Shown here in pieces: positions 1 to 5,766 of a stretch of 8,526 bases of DNA. Position 1 is the stretch's first letter. Every line of letters starts with the position of its first letter. A model generated the notes under the pieces. The model had not been told where the DNA came from, searched no databases, and saw only the letters and a program-made list of their open reading frames with translations. The DNA is from Candidatus Hydrothermota bacterium (GTDB taxonomy: Bacteria > Hydrothermota > Hydrothermia > UBA1063), in the NCBI GenBank assembly GCA_003644895.1, contig QNDO01000061.1, positions 1-8,526 on the forward strand, read 5' to 3'. A program made the position numbers and the translations under genes.

Positions 1-939
1 CAGATCAAGGGGGACTACCCTATCCCATCCTTTGTTTTTCACAAGGACAGGGTGACGTCCTTCCTTTATAACTATTTTGTCCTCTTTAAATTCTGGGTAT
101 ACGCAATTGTATTCATCTTTAAATCGATAGAGTGCATAAATAACTTCTATAAATCCCAGAGCCTCCCATATTTCCTTTATAAGAGGAGCATTTTCCCACA
201 AAAGCCCCAGGATCTCTCTAATGATCCTTTCTCGCTCCTCTCTCTCCTCTTCTATCAGTTTCACATATTTGTTCTGTATCTCAACTGTCTCGAAAGGTTC
301 AACATAGAGAGTTTCTTCTGTTTTGGAGAATCCATGCACCACACCTCTAGGTTTTACATGAGACGCAAATGGAAGTACAAATCTACCATTTCTCAACGTA
401 ATAATGTTATCCCTCAAAAGCCCCTGTCTACCATAATCAAGTAGCAGCTTTTCAAAAATCCTATAAATTTCTTCTCTCAGTTTTCTTTTTTTGACTCTCA
501 ATTCATACAGAAGTGGAGAAGCTTTTTCTTTTAATTCTCCATCATCTTCGAAAGTAGAATGAATCTTCCTTTTTAAGACCTTCAATGGTTCAGGAGATGG
601 CAGTATATCCTGGGGTAAATGGCCCAGAAGACTCTCATAAAGTTTGTCATACTCTGTAAGAAAAATACCGACTTTTTTTATTTCAATTGTAGGGAGGGAG
701 GCGCCCTGTAGAGCCATATCCAGAGCTTTTTTAATGTGTGGGAAGTCAAAGAAATTTAACCTGGAGCCCCCTTCTATGATCTCCCCTATGGATTCTATAA
801 GTTTGAATCTCTTAAGTATTTCCTCCTGCGGGAGATTAGGGGAAAGCTCCTCAAGCTTTAACTTCCCCGCATCAGTGGATATGTACCAGTCTAAGATTTT
901 TTTCAGCTCTGTATATTCGAGCCTATCAAGGACATTCAT
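1..939 (-). CDS. mutS2: MutS2 family protein, N-terminal part (runs off the left edge)
   Basis: From the ATG at 939 the minus strand stays open for 313 codons to the window edge with no stop. The family (MutS2) is a MutS-related ATPase lacking the mismatch-recognition domain; it is linked to suppression of recombination and, in Bacillus, to rescue of collided ribosomes. What is visible is the helical core/lever region: charged helices (residues about 1-170), then VVHGF (210-214) and ETLYVEP (218-224), matching the family motif usually written as H..S.SG.T.(Y/F)(I/V)EP, then GRHPVL (294-299) and VPLDL at the edge, which precede the Walker A ATPase domain in MutS proteins. The Walker A motif and any Smr nuclease domain lie outside. 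The start overlaps the rpsU stop in ATGA and only a weak GGAAGA precedes it, so translation is probably coupled to rpsU. Within the EP motif the usual Ser-Gly is replaced by Thr-Glu-Glu. Identification is firm; MutS1 is unlikely because no mismatch-binding or connector domain precedes the core. Confidence 0.9.
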   Translation of the reverse strand, partial: MNVLDRLEYTELKKILDWYISTDAGKLKLEELSPNLPQEEILKRFKLIESIGEIIEGGSRLNFFDFPHIKKALDMALQGASLPTIEIKKVGIFLTEYDKLYESLLGHLPQDILPSPEPLKVLKRKIHSTFEDDGELKEKASPLLYELRVKKRKLREEIYRIFEKLLLDYGRQGLLRDNIITLRNGRFVLPFASHVKPRGVVHGFSKTEETLYVEPFETVEIQNKYVKLIEEEREERERIIREILGLLWENAPLIKEIWEALGFIEVIYALYRFKDEYNCVYPEFKEDKIVIKEGRHPVLVKNKGWDRVVPLDL

Positions 940-1133
940 TCTTCCATTCTTTTTAGCTTTCTTAGAAGCCTTCTTCTTGCAGCCATCAATTCTTTTTTCC
1001 TCTTTTCAGAGGGTTTTTCATAGAATTGAGTTCTTTTAACTTCCTGAAGGATCCCATCTTTAGCCAGTACCTTTCTGAATCTTTTTAGAAGGCTGTCAAA
1101 GGATTCTCCTTCACGCAGTCTGACTCCGGACAC
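936..1133 (-). CDS. rpsU: 30S ribosomal protein bS21
   Basis: A small basic protein of 65 residues from the GTG at 1133 (68 if read from the GTG at 1142, 67 from the ATG at 1139). The block REGESFDSLLKRF aligns with REN-EPFDVALRRF of E. coli bS21, and the middle YEKPSEKRKKE and Arg/Lys-rich tail RRRLLRKLKR fit the family. bS21 sits on the 30S platform near the anti-Shine-Dalgarno end of 16S rRNA and assists initiation. I chose the GTG at 1133 because a full-strength AAGGAGGTGAT (1148-1138) places GGAGG 8 nt upstream of it, while the same element touches or overlaps the two earlier candidates; this start also gives the same N-terminal length as the E. coli protein (MSGVRLRE against MPVIKVRE). 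The gene lies between rsmE and mutS2, and its stop overlaps the mutS2 start by 4 bases. Product is certain; the start is a judgement. Confidence 0.92.
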   Translation of the reverse strand: MSGVRLREGESFDSLLKRFRKVLAKDGILQEVKRTQFYEKPSEKRKKELMAARRRLLRKLKRMEE

Positions 1134-1137
1134 AGGC

Positions 1138-1148
1138 ATCACCTCCTT
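1138..1148 (-). promoter_or_regulatory. Very strong Shine-Dalgarno for rpsU, inside the end of rsmE
   Basis: The minus strand reads AAGGAGGTGAT, an uninterrupted complement of the canonical 16S rRNA 3' end. It covers the last codons and TGA stop of rsmE. GGAGG ends at 1142, giving 8 nt to GTG 1133, 2 nt to ATG 1139 and no gap to GTG 1142. This spacing decides the rpsU start. Confidence 0.75.
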
Positions 1149-1870
1149 GCGTTTTTGGGGCGCCTCCCATTAGTTTCTCTCACAGCTATTATCTGACTGC
1201 AGGCTGATATTGCTGCAGTCTCGGCCCTTAAGATTGTTTTTGCCAGCTTTACATTCAAAAAGCCCTTACTTAAAAGAAACTTCCTTTCATTTTCAGTGAA
1301 TCCCCCTTCGGGGCCAATTATAACAAGAATATCTCCCTTTAGATTTATCTCTGGAATAAGCTTTTCTCCGTTTATGTCCCCAAAAAGCCAAGTATTATAA
1401 TTTGTGGCTATTTCTTCGATTTTTTCTAAACTTAAAGGTTTCCTGATTTCCGGAACCCTGGATCTTCCAGACTGCTTTACAGCCTCTTTCAGTATCTTTA
1501 ACCACCTCTCTTCGATTTCCCTCTTTAATACAATACTTCTTTCACATATTAGGGGTGTGAATTCTACAACCCCCAATTCTGTACATTTTTCAAGTAAAAA
1601 TTCCAATCTTGGCTTCTTTATCAAAGCAAAGCCAAGACCGAGTTTAAAATCAAGTTCGGTATTTAAATTATAACTTACTATCCGAACTCCCACAAGTTTT
1701 TTTATTCTGTCGATATACTCCACAATAGCCAGATAATTTTTCCCTGCCCCATCTGTAATCCTTACAAGTTCTCCCCTTTTGATCCTCCTGACCTTCACAA
1801 GATGATGATACTCCTCGCCGGTGATGTATGCCATTTCTCCTTTTTGCTTTTCAAAAATAGCTGATTTCAT
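1139..1870 (-). CDS. rsmE: 16S rRNA (uracil-1498-N3)-methyltransferase RsmE
   Basis: A 243-residue protein of normal length for RsmE, which uses S-adenosylmethionine to methylate N3 of U1498 of 16S rRNA in the 30S subunit. The N-terminal PUA-like RNA-binding part carries YHHLVKVRRIKRGE (21-34). The C-terminal SPOUT (knotted) methyltransferase part carries KKPRLEFLLEKCTELGV (85-101), SGRSRVPEI (134-142), the SAM-binding loop IGPEGGFTENE (185-195) and LAKTILRAETAA (209-220), close to the usual LG.RILR.ETA. The Arg-rich C-terminus (RPKNARR) extends slightly beyond the core. The ATG at 1870 overlaps the dnaJ TGA by 4 bases (ATGA), with AAGGA about 10 nt upstream, so coupled translation is likely. 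Adjacent dnaJ and rsmE are common in Firmicutes (yqeU), but the prmA gene that normally sits between them is absent here. Identification is secure. Confidence 0.96.
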   Translation of the reverse strand: MKSAIFEKQKGEMAYITGEEYHHLVKVRRIKRGELVRITDGAGKNYLAIVEYIDRIKKLVGVRIVSYNLNTELDFKLGLGFALIKKPRLEFLLEKCTELGVVEFTPLICERSIVLKREIEERWLKILKEAVKQSGRSRVPEIRKPLSLEKIEEIATNYNTWLFGDINGEKLIPEINLKGDILVIIGPEGGFTENERKFLLSKGFLNVKLAKTILRAETAAISACSQIIAVRETNGRRPKNARR

Positions 1871-3030
1871 CTCTTGAGTTTCCTTACCCTTTCCTTCCAG
1901 TCTTTCCCTAATTCATGTTTTTCTATATCCCTCAGTCTTTTATATAATTCTTTCATCTCTTTTGTCAGTTTCTTAGGTGTTATAACCACAAGTCGAATAA
2001 ACAGGTCTCCCCTCCTGCCGTTTCTTATAACCCCTTCTCCCCTTACCTTAATGAGGGTTCCTGTTTCTGCACCCGCTGGAATGTCTATTTTAAGTTTTTT
2101 ACCATGTATGGTTTCGATCTCAAATTCAACCCCAAGTGCTGCTTCTGCTGGAGTTATAGGTAGGTCCACATATAGATTCTCTCCATCTCTTCTGTAAATC
2201 TCATGGGGTTTCTCCTGAATAAATACATAGAGATCACCGTATCGTCCACCCTTAATTCCTGCATTCCCTTCACCACGTAGAATTAGGTACTCACCCTCTC
2301 GCACTCCAGGAGGGATTTTAATTTCGAGTTCCTTTTCTTTTTTAACCCTGCCAGTACCTCCACATACTGGGCAGGGGTTCTGAATTATCGTTCCTTCTCC
2401 GCGGCAAGTGGGGCATGTGGATTCCTGGATAAACTGTCCGAAGATGGTTCTTGAGACCTTTCTTACTACACCCGTCCCTCCACAGGTAGGACATGTAGAA
2501 AGTCTGCCGTCTCTGGACCCTGTGCCATTACATGCAGTACATTTTTCCAGCCGTTTGATTTTGATCTTTTTGGTAGTCCCCTTTGCTATTTCTTCAAGAG
2601 AGAGGGGGATGGAGATACGAAGATCCTCTCCTTTTCTGGATGTCCTACGTTCTCTTCTGGTGGTGGTTCTTCTTCCACCGGTGAAGAAATCGAAGATTTC
2701 CTCAAAAAAGTCAAATCCAAAGCCTAAATCTTTGAAAATATCCCTCAGGTCATCGAAGTGGGTAAAGTCACTCCAGGTGAAATCACCCTGCCTGAAGTAT
2801 CCCTTTAATCCCTCATGCCCATACTGATCATATATTCTTCTCTTTTCAGGGTCAATAAGAACTTCGTAAGCTTCACTTATCTCTTTAAATTTTTCTTCAG
2901 CCTCTTTCTTGTTTTCCGGATTTCTATCAGGATGGTACTTTACAGCAAGGCGTCGATATGCCTTCTTAATTTCCTCTGGAGATGCATCTCTGGGGACCCC
3001 CAGAATCTCATAGTAATCTTTTTTTGCCAT
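1867..3030 (-). CDS. dnaJ: Co-chaperone DnaJ (Hsp40), class A
   Basis: A 387-residue full-length DnaJ that delivers unfolded clients to DnaK and stimulates its ATPase. Domains in order: J domain (about 4-70) with the essential HPD at 33-35 in YHPDRN; a linker (about 75-135) in place of the Gly/Phe region; a zinc region with four intact CxxCxGxG repeats (CTACNGTG 164-171, CPTCGGTG 180-187, CPTCRGEG 206-213, CPVCGGTG 220-227) binding two zinc ions; two beta-rich client-binding domains; and a basic C-terminal dimerisation tail. The linker is unusual: it is poor in glycine and rich in Phe, Asp and Glu (DDLRDIFKDLGFGFDFFEE at 93-111), then abruptly basic (RRTTTRRERRTSRKG). The ATG shares one base with the dnaK stop (TAATG); upstream Shine-Dalgarno is weak, so translation is probably coupled to dnaK. 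Zinc fingers and linker rule out a short J-protein such as CbpA. Confidence 0.98.
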   Translation of the reverse strand: MAKKDYYEILGVPRDASPEEIKKAYRRLAVKYHPDRNPENKKEAEEKFKEISEAYEVLIDPEKRRIYDQYGHEGLKGYFRQGDFTWSDFTHFDDLRDIFKDLGFGFDFFEEIFDFFTGGRRTTTRRERRTSRKGEDLRISIPLSLEEIAKGTTKKIKIKRLEKCTACNGTGSRDGRLSTCPTCGGTGVVRKVSRTIFGQFIQESTCPTCRGEGTIIQNPCPVCGGTGRVKKEKELEIKIPPGVREGEYLILRGEGNAGIKGGRYGDLYVFIQEKPHEIYRRDGENLYVDLPITPAEAALGVEFEIETIHGKKLKIDIPAGAETGTLIKVRGEGVIRNGRRGDLFIRLVVITPKKLTKEMKELYKRLRDIEKHELGKDWKERVRKLKR

Positions 3031-4949
3031 TATTCTACCACTTCATAGTCTGTATCCTGGGGGCCTTCCTTTTTCTCTTCATCTTTAGAGCTGGAAGCAC
3101 TTGCAGTTCCAGTTTCTGTTTGTGCCTGAGCACCATATGTTCTGTAAATTTCCTGAGAAATTTCGGTCCAGATTCTCTGAAGCTCTTCAAAATCTTTTCT
3201 GATTCTTTCCCTGTCTTCTGTCTGCATGGATTCTTTCAATTTTTTGATTGCATCCTCAACCTTGGATTTCTGTGATTCAGAGACCTTGTCCTTGAGGTCT
3301 TTGATACTCTTTTCAACCGAATAGATGTACGCATCTGCCTGGTTTCTGAGATCAATAAGCTCTTTCCTCTTTTTGTCCTCTTCGGCGTGCATTTCTGCTT
3401 CTTTAACCATCTTCTCGATCTCTTCCTCTGTTAGACCAGTCCTTGCATGAATCTTAATGGAAGCCTCCTTTTGAGTGGCCTTATCTATTGCAGTGACATG
3501 AAGAATACCATCGGCGTCTATATCAAATGTTACCTCTATCTGCGGAACTCCTCTTGGAGCCGGAGGGATACCCGTGAGTTCAAACTGGCCTAAAAGTCGG
3601 TTTTCTGATGCAATGGGCCTTTCGCCTTGGTAAACCTTGATAAGAACAGAGGTCTGGTTATCCTCCGCAGTGGTATAAATTTTTGATTTTCTTGTAGGAA
3701 TTGTAGTATTTCTCGGTATAACCACATCAAAAACACCACCAAGAGTTTCTACACCCAGAGAAAGTGGTGTAACATCAAGAAGAACGATGTCTTTATCCTG
3801 ATATTCTCCTGCCATTATGGCAGCCTGTATGGCAGCACCTATGGCAACTACCTCATCTGGGTTGATGCCCTTGTGTGGCTCTCTCCCGAAGAATTCCTTG
3901 ACTTTTTGCTGAACAAGTGGCATTCTTGTCTGTCCACCCACAAGGATTACCTCGTCAATGTCCTCCGGTCTGAGATTTGCATCCTGCAGGGCCTTTTTAC
4001 ATATCTCTATGGTTCTGTCAATGAGGTCTCTGGACATTGCCTCCAGTCTAGCTCTGGTGAGGGATTTTTCCAGATGCTTCGGCCCCTGGGCATCAGAGGC
4101 AATAAATGGAAGTGATATTGTGGTCTCCATCAATGTGGAGAGTTCTTTTTTAGCCTTTTCAGCTGCTTCTTTTAACCTCTGTAGGGCATTTCTATCCTTT
4201 TTAAGGTCAATGCCCGTCTCTTTGTAAAATTCATCAACAAGCCACTCGATAATTCTTTGGTCGATATCATCTCCGCCAAGATGTGTATCGCCAGCAGTCG
4301 ATTTTACCTCGAAAACACCCTGATCAAGTTCCAGTATAGAAATATCAAAGGTACCTCCACCCAGGTCATAAACTGCAACTCTCAGGGTTTTATCTGTTTT
4401 ATCCAGTCCGTAAGCAAGGGCTGCTGCAGTGGGTTCGGGAAAGACTCTCATTACTTCAAGTCCTGCAATTATTCCGGCATCTTTTGTTGCCTGTCTCTGA
4501 GCATCATTGAAATATGCAGGAACTGTAATCACTGCCTTTTTTACAGGTTCACCCAAATAACTTTCTGCGACCTGTTTAAGGTAAGATAAGATTTTTGCAG
4601 AAATTTCTTCTGGTGTGAAATTTCTCCCAAGTGTGGGAATATAGATTTCAACTCGATCGTCTCTGCCCCTTACAACTTTATAAGGGACTCTTTTGATATC
4701 CACATCAGCTTCCTCATACCTGCGTCCCATAAATCTCTTTATGGAGAATACAGTGTTTTCTGCGTTCAAAATAGCTTGTCTTTTTGCAATGGAGCCTACC
4801 AGCACCTCCTGCCCTTTAAAAGCAACCACGGAAGGTGTTATTCTTTCCCCTTCTTTATTTGGAATGACCACGGGTTCATTTCCAATAACCACTGCCACAA
4901 CGGAGTTGGTTGTCCCAAGATCAATCCCGATGATCTTTTCCTTGGCCAT
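3030..4949 (-). CDS. dnaK: Chaperone protein DnaK (Hsp70)
   Basis: A 639-residue cytoplasmic Hsp70, the usual length. The ATPase domain (about 1-385) shows IDLGTTNS (9-16), AYFNDAQRQATKDAG, YDLGGGTFDIS, and LVGGQTRMP with the following NPDEVVAIGAA. Next come the interdomain linker DIVLLDVTPLSLG, the peptide-binding beta domain (TTIPT, QGERPIASEN, QIEVTFDIDADGILHV), the helical lid, and a Ser/Ala/Glu-rich disordered tail ending DTDYEVVE. The region after GRRYEEADV (76-84) is the long form seen in Gram-negative-type DnaK, not the shortened Firmicute/Actinobacterial form. An oddity: the normally near-invariant NEPTAAA reads PEPTAAA (VFPEPTAAALAYG). The ATG at 4949 follows the grpE stop by 3 bases, with GGGGGG 7 nt upstream as an apparent Shine-Dalgarno. 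Gene order grpE-dnaK-dnaJ confirms housekeeping DnaK and argues against HscA or HscC. Confidence 0.99.
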   Translation of the reverse strand: MAKEKIIGIDLGTTNSVVAVVIGNEPVVIPNKEGERITPSVVAFKGQEVLVGSIAKRQAILNAENTVFSIKRFMGRRYEEADVDIKRVPYKVVRGRDDRVEIYIPTLGRNFTPEEISAKILSYLKQVAESYLGEPVKKAVITVPAYFNDAQRQATKDAGIIAGLEVMRVFPEPTAAALAYGLDKTDKTLRVAVYDLGGGTFDISILELDQGVFEVKSTAGDTHLGGDDIDQRIIEWLVDEFYKETGIDLKKDRNALQRLKEAAEKAKKELSTLMETTISLPFIASDAQGPKHLEKSLTRARLEAMSRDLIDRTIEICKKALQDANLRPEDIDEVILVGGQTRMPLVQQKVKEFFGREPHKGINPDEVVAIGAAIQAAIMAGEYQDKDIVLLDVTPLSLGVETLGGVFDVVIPRNTTIPTRKSKIYTTAEDNQTSVLIKVYQGERPIASENRLLGQFELTGIPPAPRGVPQIEVTFDIDADGILHVTAIDKATQKEASIKIHARTGLTEEEIEKMVKEAEMHAEEDKKRKELIDLRNQADAYIYSVEKSIKDLKDKVSESQKSKVEDAIKKLKESMQTEDRERIRKDFEELQRIWTEISQEIYRTYGAQAQTETGTASASSSKDEEKKEGPQDTDYEVVE

Positions 4950-4952
4950 TTT

Positions 4953-5447
4953 TCATCCCCCCTTATCATTTTCTGGTTTTGTACTCACTCTCACCCTCGC
5001 CGGCCTCAGCAATTTCCCTTTATAAAGAAAGCCTTTCTGATGTTCTTTCACCACCATGCCCGGCGGGAGTTCATTACTTTCTATAACTTCGATTACTTCA
5101 TGAAGTCTTGGGTCAAACTTCTTACCCGAGACTTCTATCTCCTCGAGCCCTTCTTTTTTTAAAATATTTTTGAATTCATTGAATATCATCTCCACCCCTT
5201 TTCTGAAACTCTCGGGGTCTGCATTGGACTCGAGGGCTAGTCTAAAATGGTCAAAAACGGTTAAAAGTTCTTTCAAAAGCCTTTCGTTTGCAAAATCAAT
5301 TGCCTTCTGCCATTCTTCCTTGGTGATTTTTTTATAATTTTCGAAATCCGCGAGAGTACGAAGATAAAGGTCTTTATACTTATCCCTTTCTCCCTCGAGC
5401 TCCTCCAATCTTCTCTTCAATTTTTTCACCCAATGCTCTTTTTTCAT
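4953..5447 (-). CDS. grpE: Nucleotide exchange factor GrpE
   Basis: A 164-residue GrpE, which releases ADP from DnaK and so resets the Hsp70 cycle; it acts as a dimer in the cytoplasm. A long charged N-terminal coiled coil (about 5-50, with LYLRTLADFENYKK at 27-40) is followed by a helical bundle and the C-terminal beta domain that binds DnaK: KKFDPRLHEVIEV (109-121), NELPPGMV (125-132) and QKGFLYKGKLLRPARVRV (137-154). Position 118 is Val where the family signature normally has Ala. The protein is shorter than E. coli GrpE (197 residues) because the disordered N-terminal extension is missing, although a basic start (KKLKRR) is kept. The ATG at 5447 has no convincing Shine-Dalgarno; it lies 8 nt after a good -10 box, so the mRNA may be leaderless. 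In-frame GTG and TTG codons a few residues later have no better signal. It is the first gene of the dnaK operon. Confidence 0.97.
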   Translation of the reverse strand: MKKEHWVKKLKRRLEELEGERDKYKDLYLRTLADFENYKKITKEEWQKAIDFANERLLKELLTVFDHFRLALESNADPESFRKGVEMIFNEFKNILKKEGLEEIEVSGKKFDPRLHEVIEVIESNELPPGMVVKEHQKGFLYKGKLLRPARVRVSTKPENDKGG

Positions 5448-5455
5448 GGCAATCT

Positions 5456-5484
5456 TAAATACCCTGAATTCCCTGAACTGTCAA
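5456..5484 (-). promoter_or_regulatory. Sigma70-type promoter for grpE-dnaK-dnaJ-rsmE-rpsU-mutS2
   Basis: On the minus strand a perfect TTGACA (5484-5479) is followed by a 17-bp spacer and TATTTA (5461-5456). The expected transcription start, about 7 nt further, falls at about 5449, i.e. within 1-3 nt of the grpE ATG (5447). The promoter lies in the 47-bp gap after the FmdB-type gene. The spacer holds a direct repeat, TTCAGGG twice, with GAATTC in its middle, and a short inverted repeat AAGAA-T-TTCTT overlaps the upstream edge of the -35. No sigma32 (CTTGAAA/CCCCAT) or CIRCE sequence is present. Confidence 0.72.
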
Positions 5485-5494
5485 GAAATTCTTA

Positions 5495-5722
5495 CTATTC
5501 TTTTTTCTTTTCTTCAGATTTTTTTGATTTTTCTTTTTGTTTGTTTGCATAATCTGTGATGTAGAAGCCTGAGCCTTTAAAAACTAGTCCCACGCTCCCG
5601 GAGTAAATCCGTTCCAGTTCGCCACCACATTCAGGACATATACCGGGCTGTTCTTCATGGGGAAGAACGAGTATTTCCCATATTTTCCCACATTTTTTGC
5701 ATTTATATTCGTATATAGGCAT
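5495..5722 (-). CDS. FmdB-family zinc-ribbon protein (putative regulatory protein)
   Basis: A 75-residue protein opening with MPIYEYKC, the hallmark start of the FmdB/CxxC family of small zinc ribbons. Two Cys pairs, C8/C11 (CKKCG) and C29/C32 (CPECGG), should bind one zinc. Family-typical FKGSGFYITDY (48-58) follows, and the protein ends in a highly charged Lys/Glu/Ser tail (about 59-75) that is probably disordered. The family takes its name from a gene near formamidase/amide-metabolism genes, but no molecular role is established; a regulatory label is by tradition only. The start is fixed by the conserved MPIYEY. It begins 9 nt after the groL terminator-like hairpin, with no promoter of its own visible, so expression would come from read-through of groS-groL; see the Shine-Dalgarno at 5761-5766. 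Its place between the two chaperone operons suggests, but does not show, a stress or protein-quality role. Confidence 0.88.
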   Translation of the reverse strand: MPIYEYKCKKCGKIWEILVLPHEEQPGICPECGGELERIYSGSVGLVFKGSGFYITDYANKQKEKSKKSEEKKKE

Positions 5723-5731
5723 AATAAAATT

Positions 5732-5759
5732 TAAAGGGGGAGGGAACCCTCCCCCTTTA
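5732..5759 (-). terminator. Strong hairpin after groL (terminator or mRNA-stabilising stem)
   Basis: A perfect inverted repeat with 13-bp arms, TAAAGGGGGAGGG and CCCTCCCCCTTTA, separated by 2 nt (functionally a 4-nt GUUC loop). On the minus strand it is followed by AATTTTATT, a moderate U-tract, which fits rho-independent termination of groS-groL. There is no U-tract in the plus direction, so it should act one way only. Termination would release the RNA just before the FmdB-type start codon; partial read-through is needed to express that gene. Confidence 0.8.
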
Positions 5760-5760
5760 T

Positions 5761-5766
5761 CCTCCT
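5761..5766 (-). promoter_or_regulatory. AGGAGG separated from the FmdB-type start by a hairpin
   Basis: AGGAGG follows the groL TAA directly. The linear distance from it to the FmdB-type ATG (5722) is 38 nt, far too long for a ribosome binding site. If the intervening 28-nt stem (5732-5759) folds, 1 nt plus 9 nt remain, an effective spacing of about 10 nt. No other Shine-Dalgarno lies before this ATG. Folding-dependent use of this site is an inference. Confidence 0.5.

Noticed and set aside
52..1039. Plus-strand open frames at 52-444 and 644-1039
   Set aside because: They lie opposite mutS2 and rpsU, whose minus-strand products match known families along their whole length; no start signals.
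1070..1105. TTGACA inside rpsU as an internal mutS2 promoter
   Set aside because: The hexamer is perfect, but at 16-18 bp spacing there is no -10 better than AGAAAG, and the site is coding sequence.
4000..4025. TTGACA inside dnaK as an internal promoter
   Set aside because: No acceptable -10 at normal spacing; the bases are explained by conserved DnaK codons.
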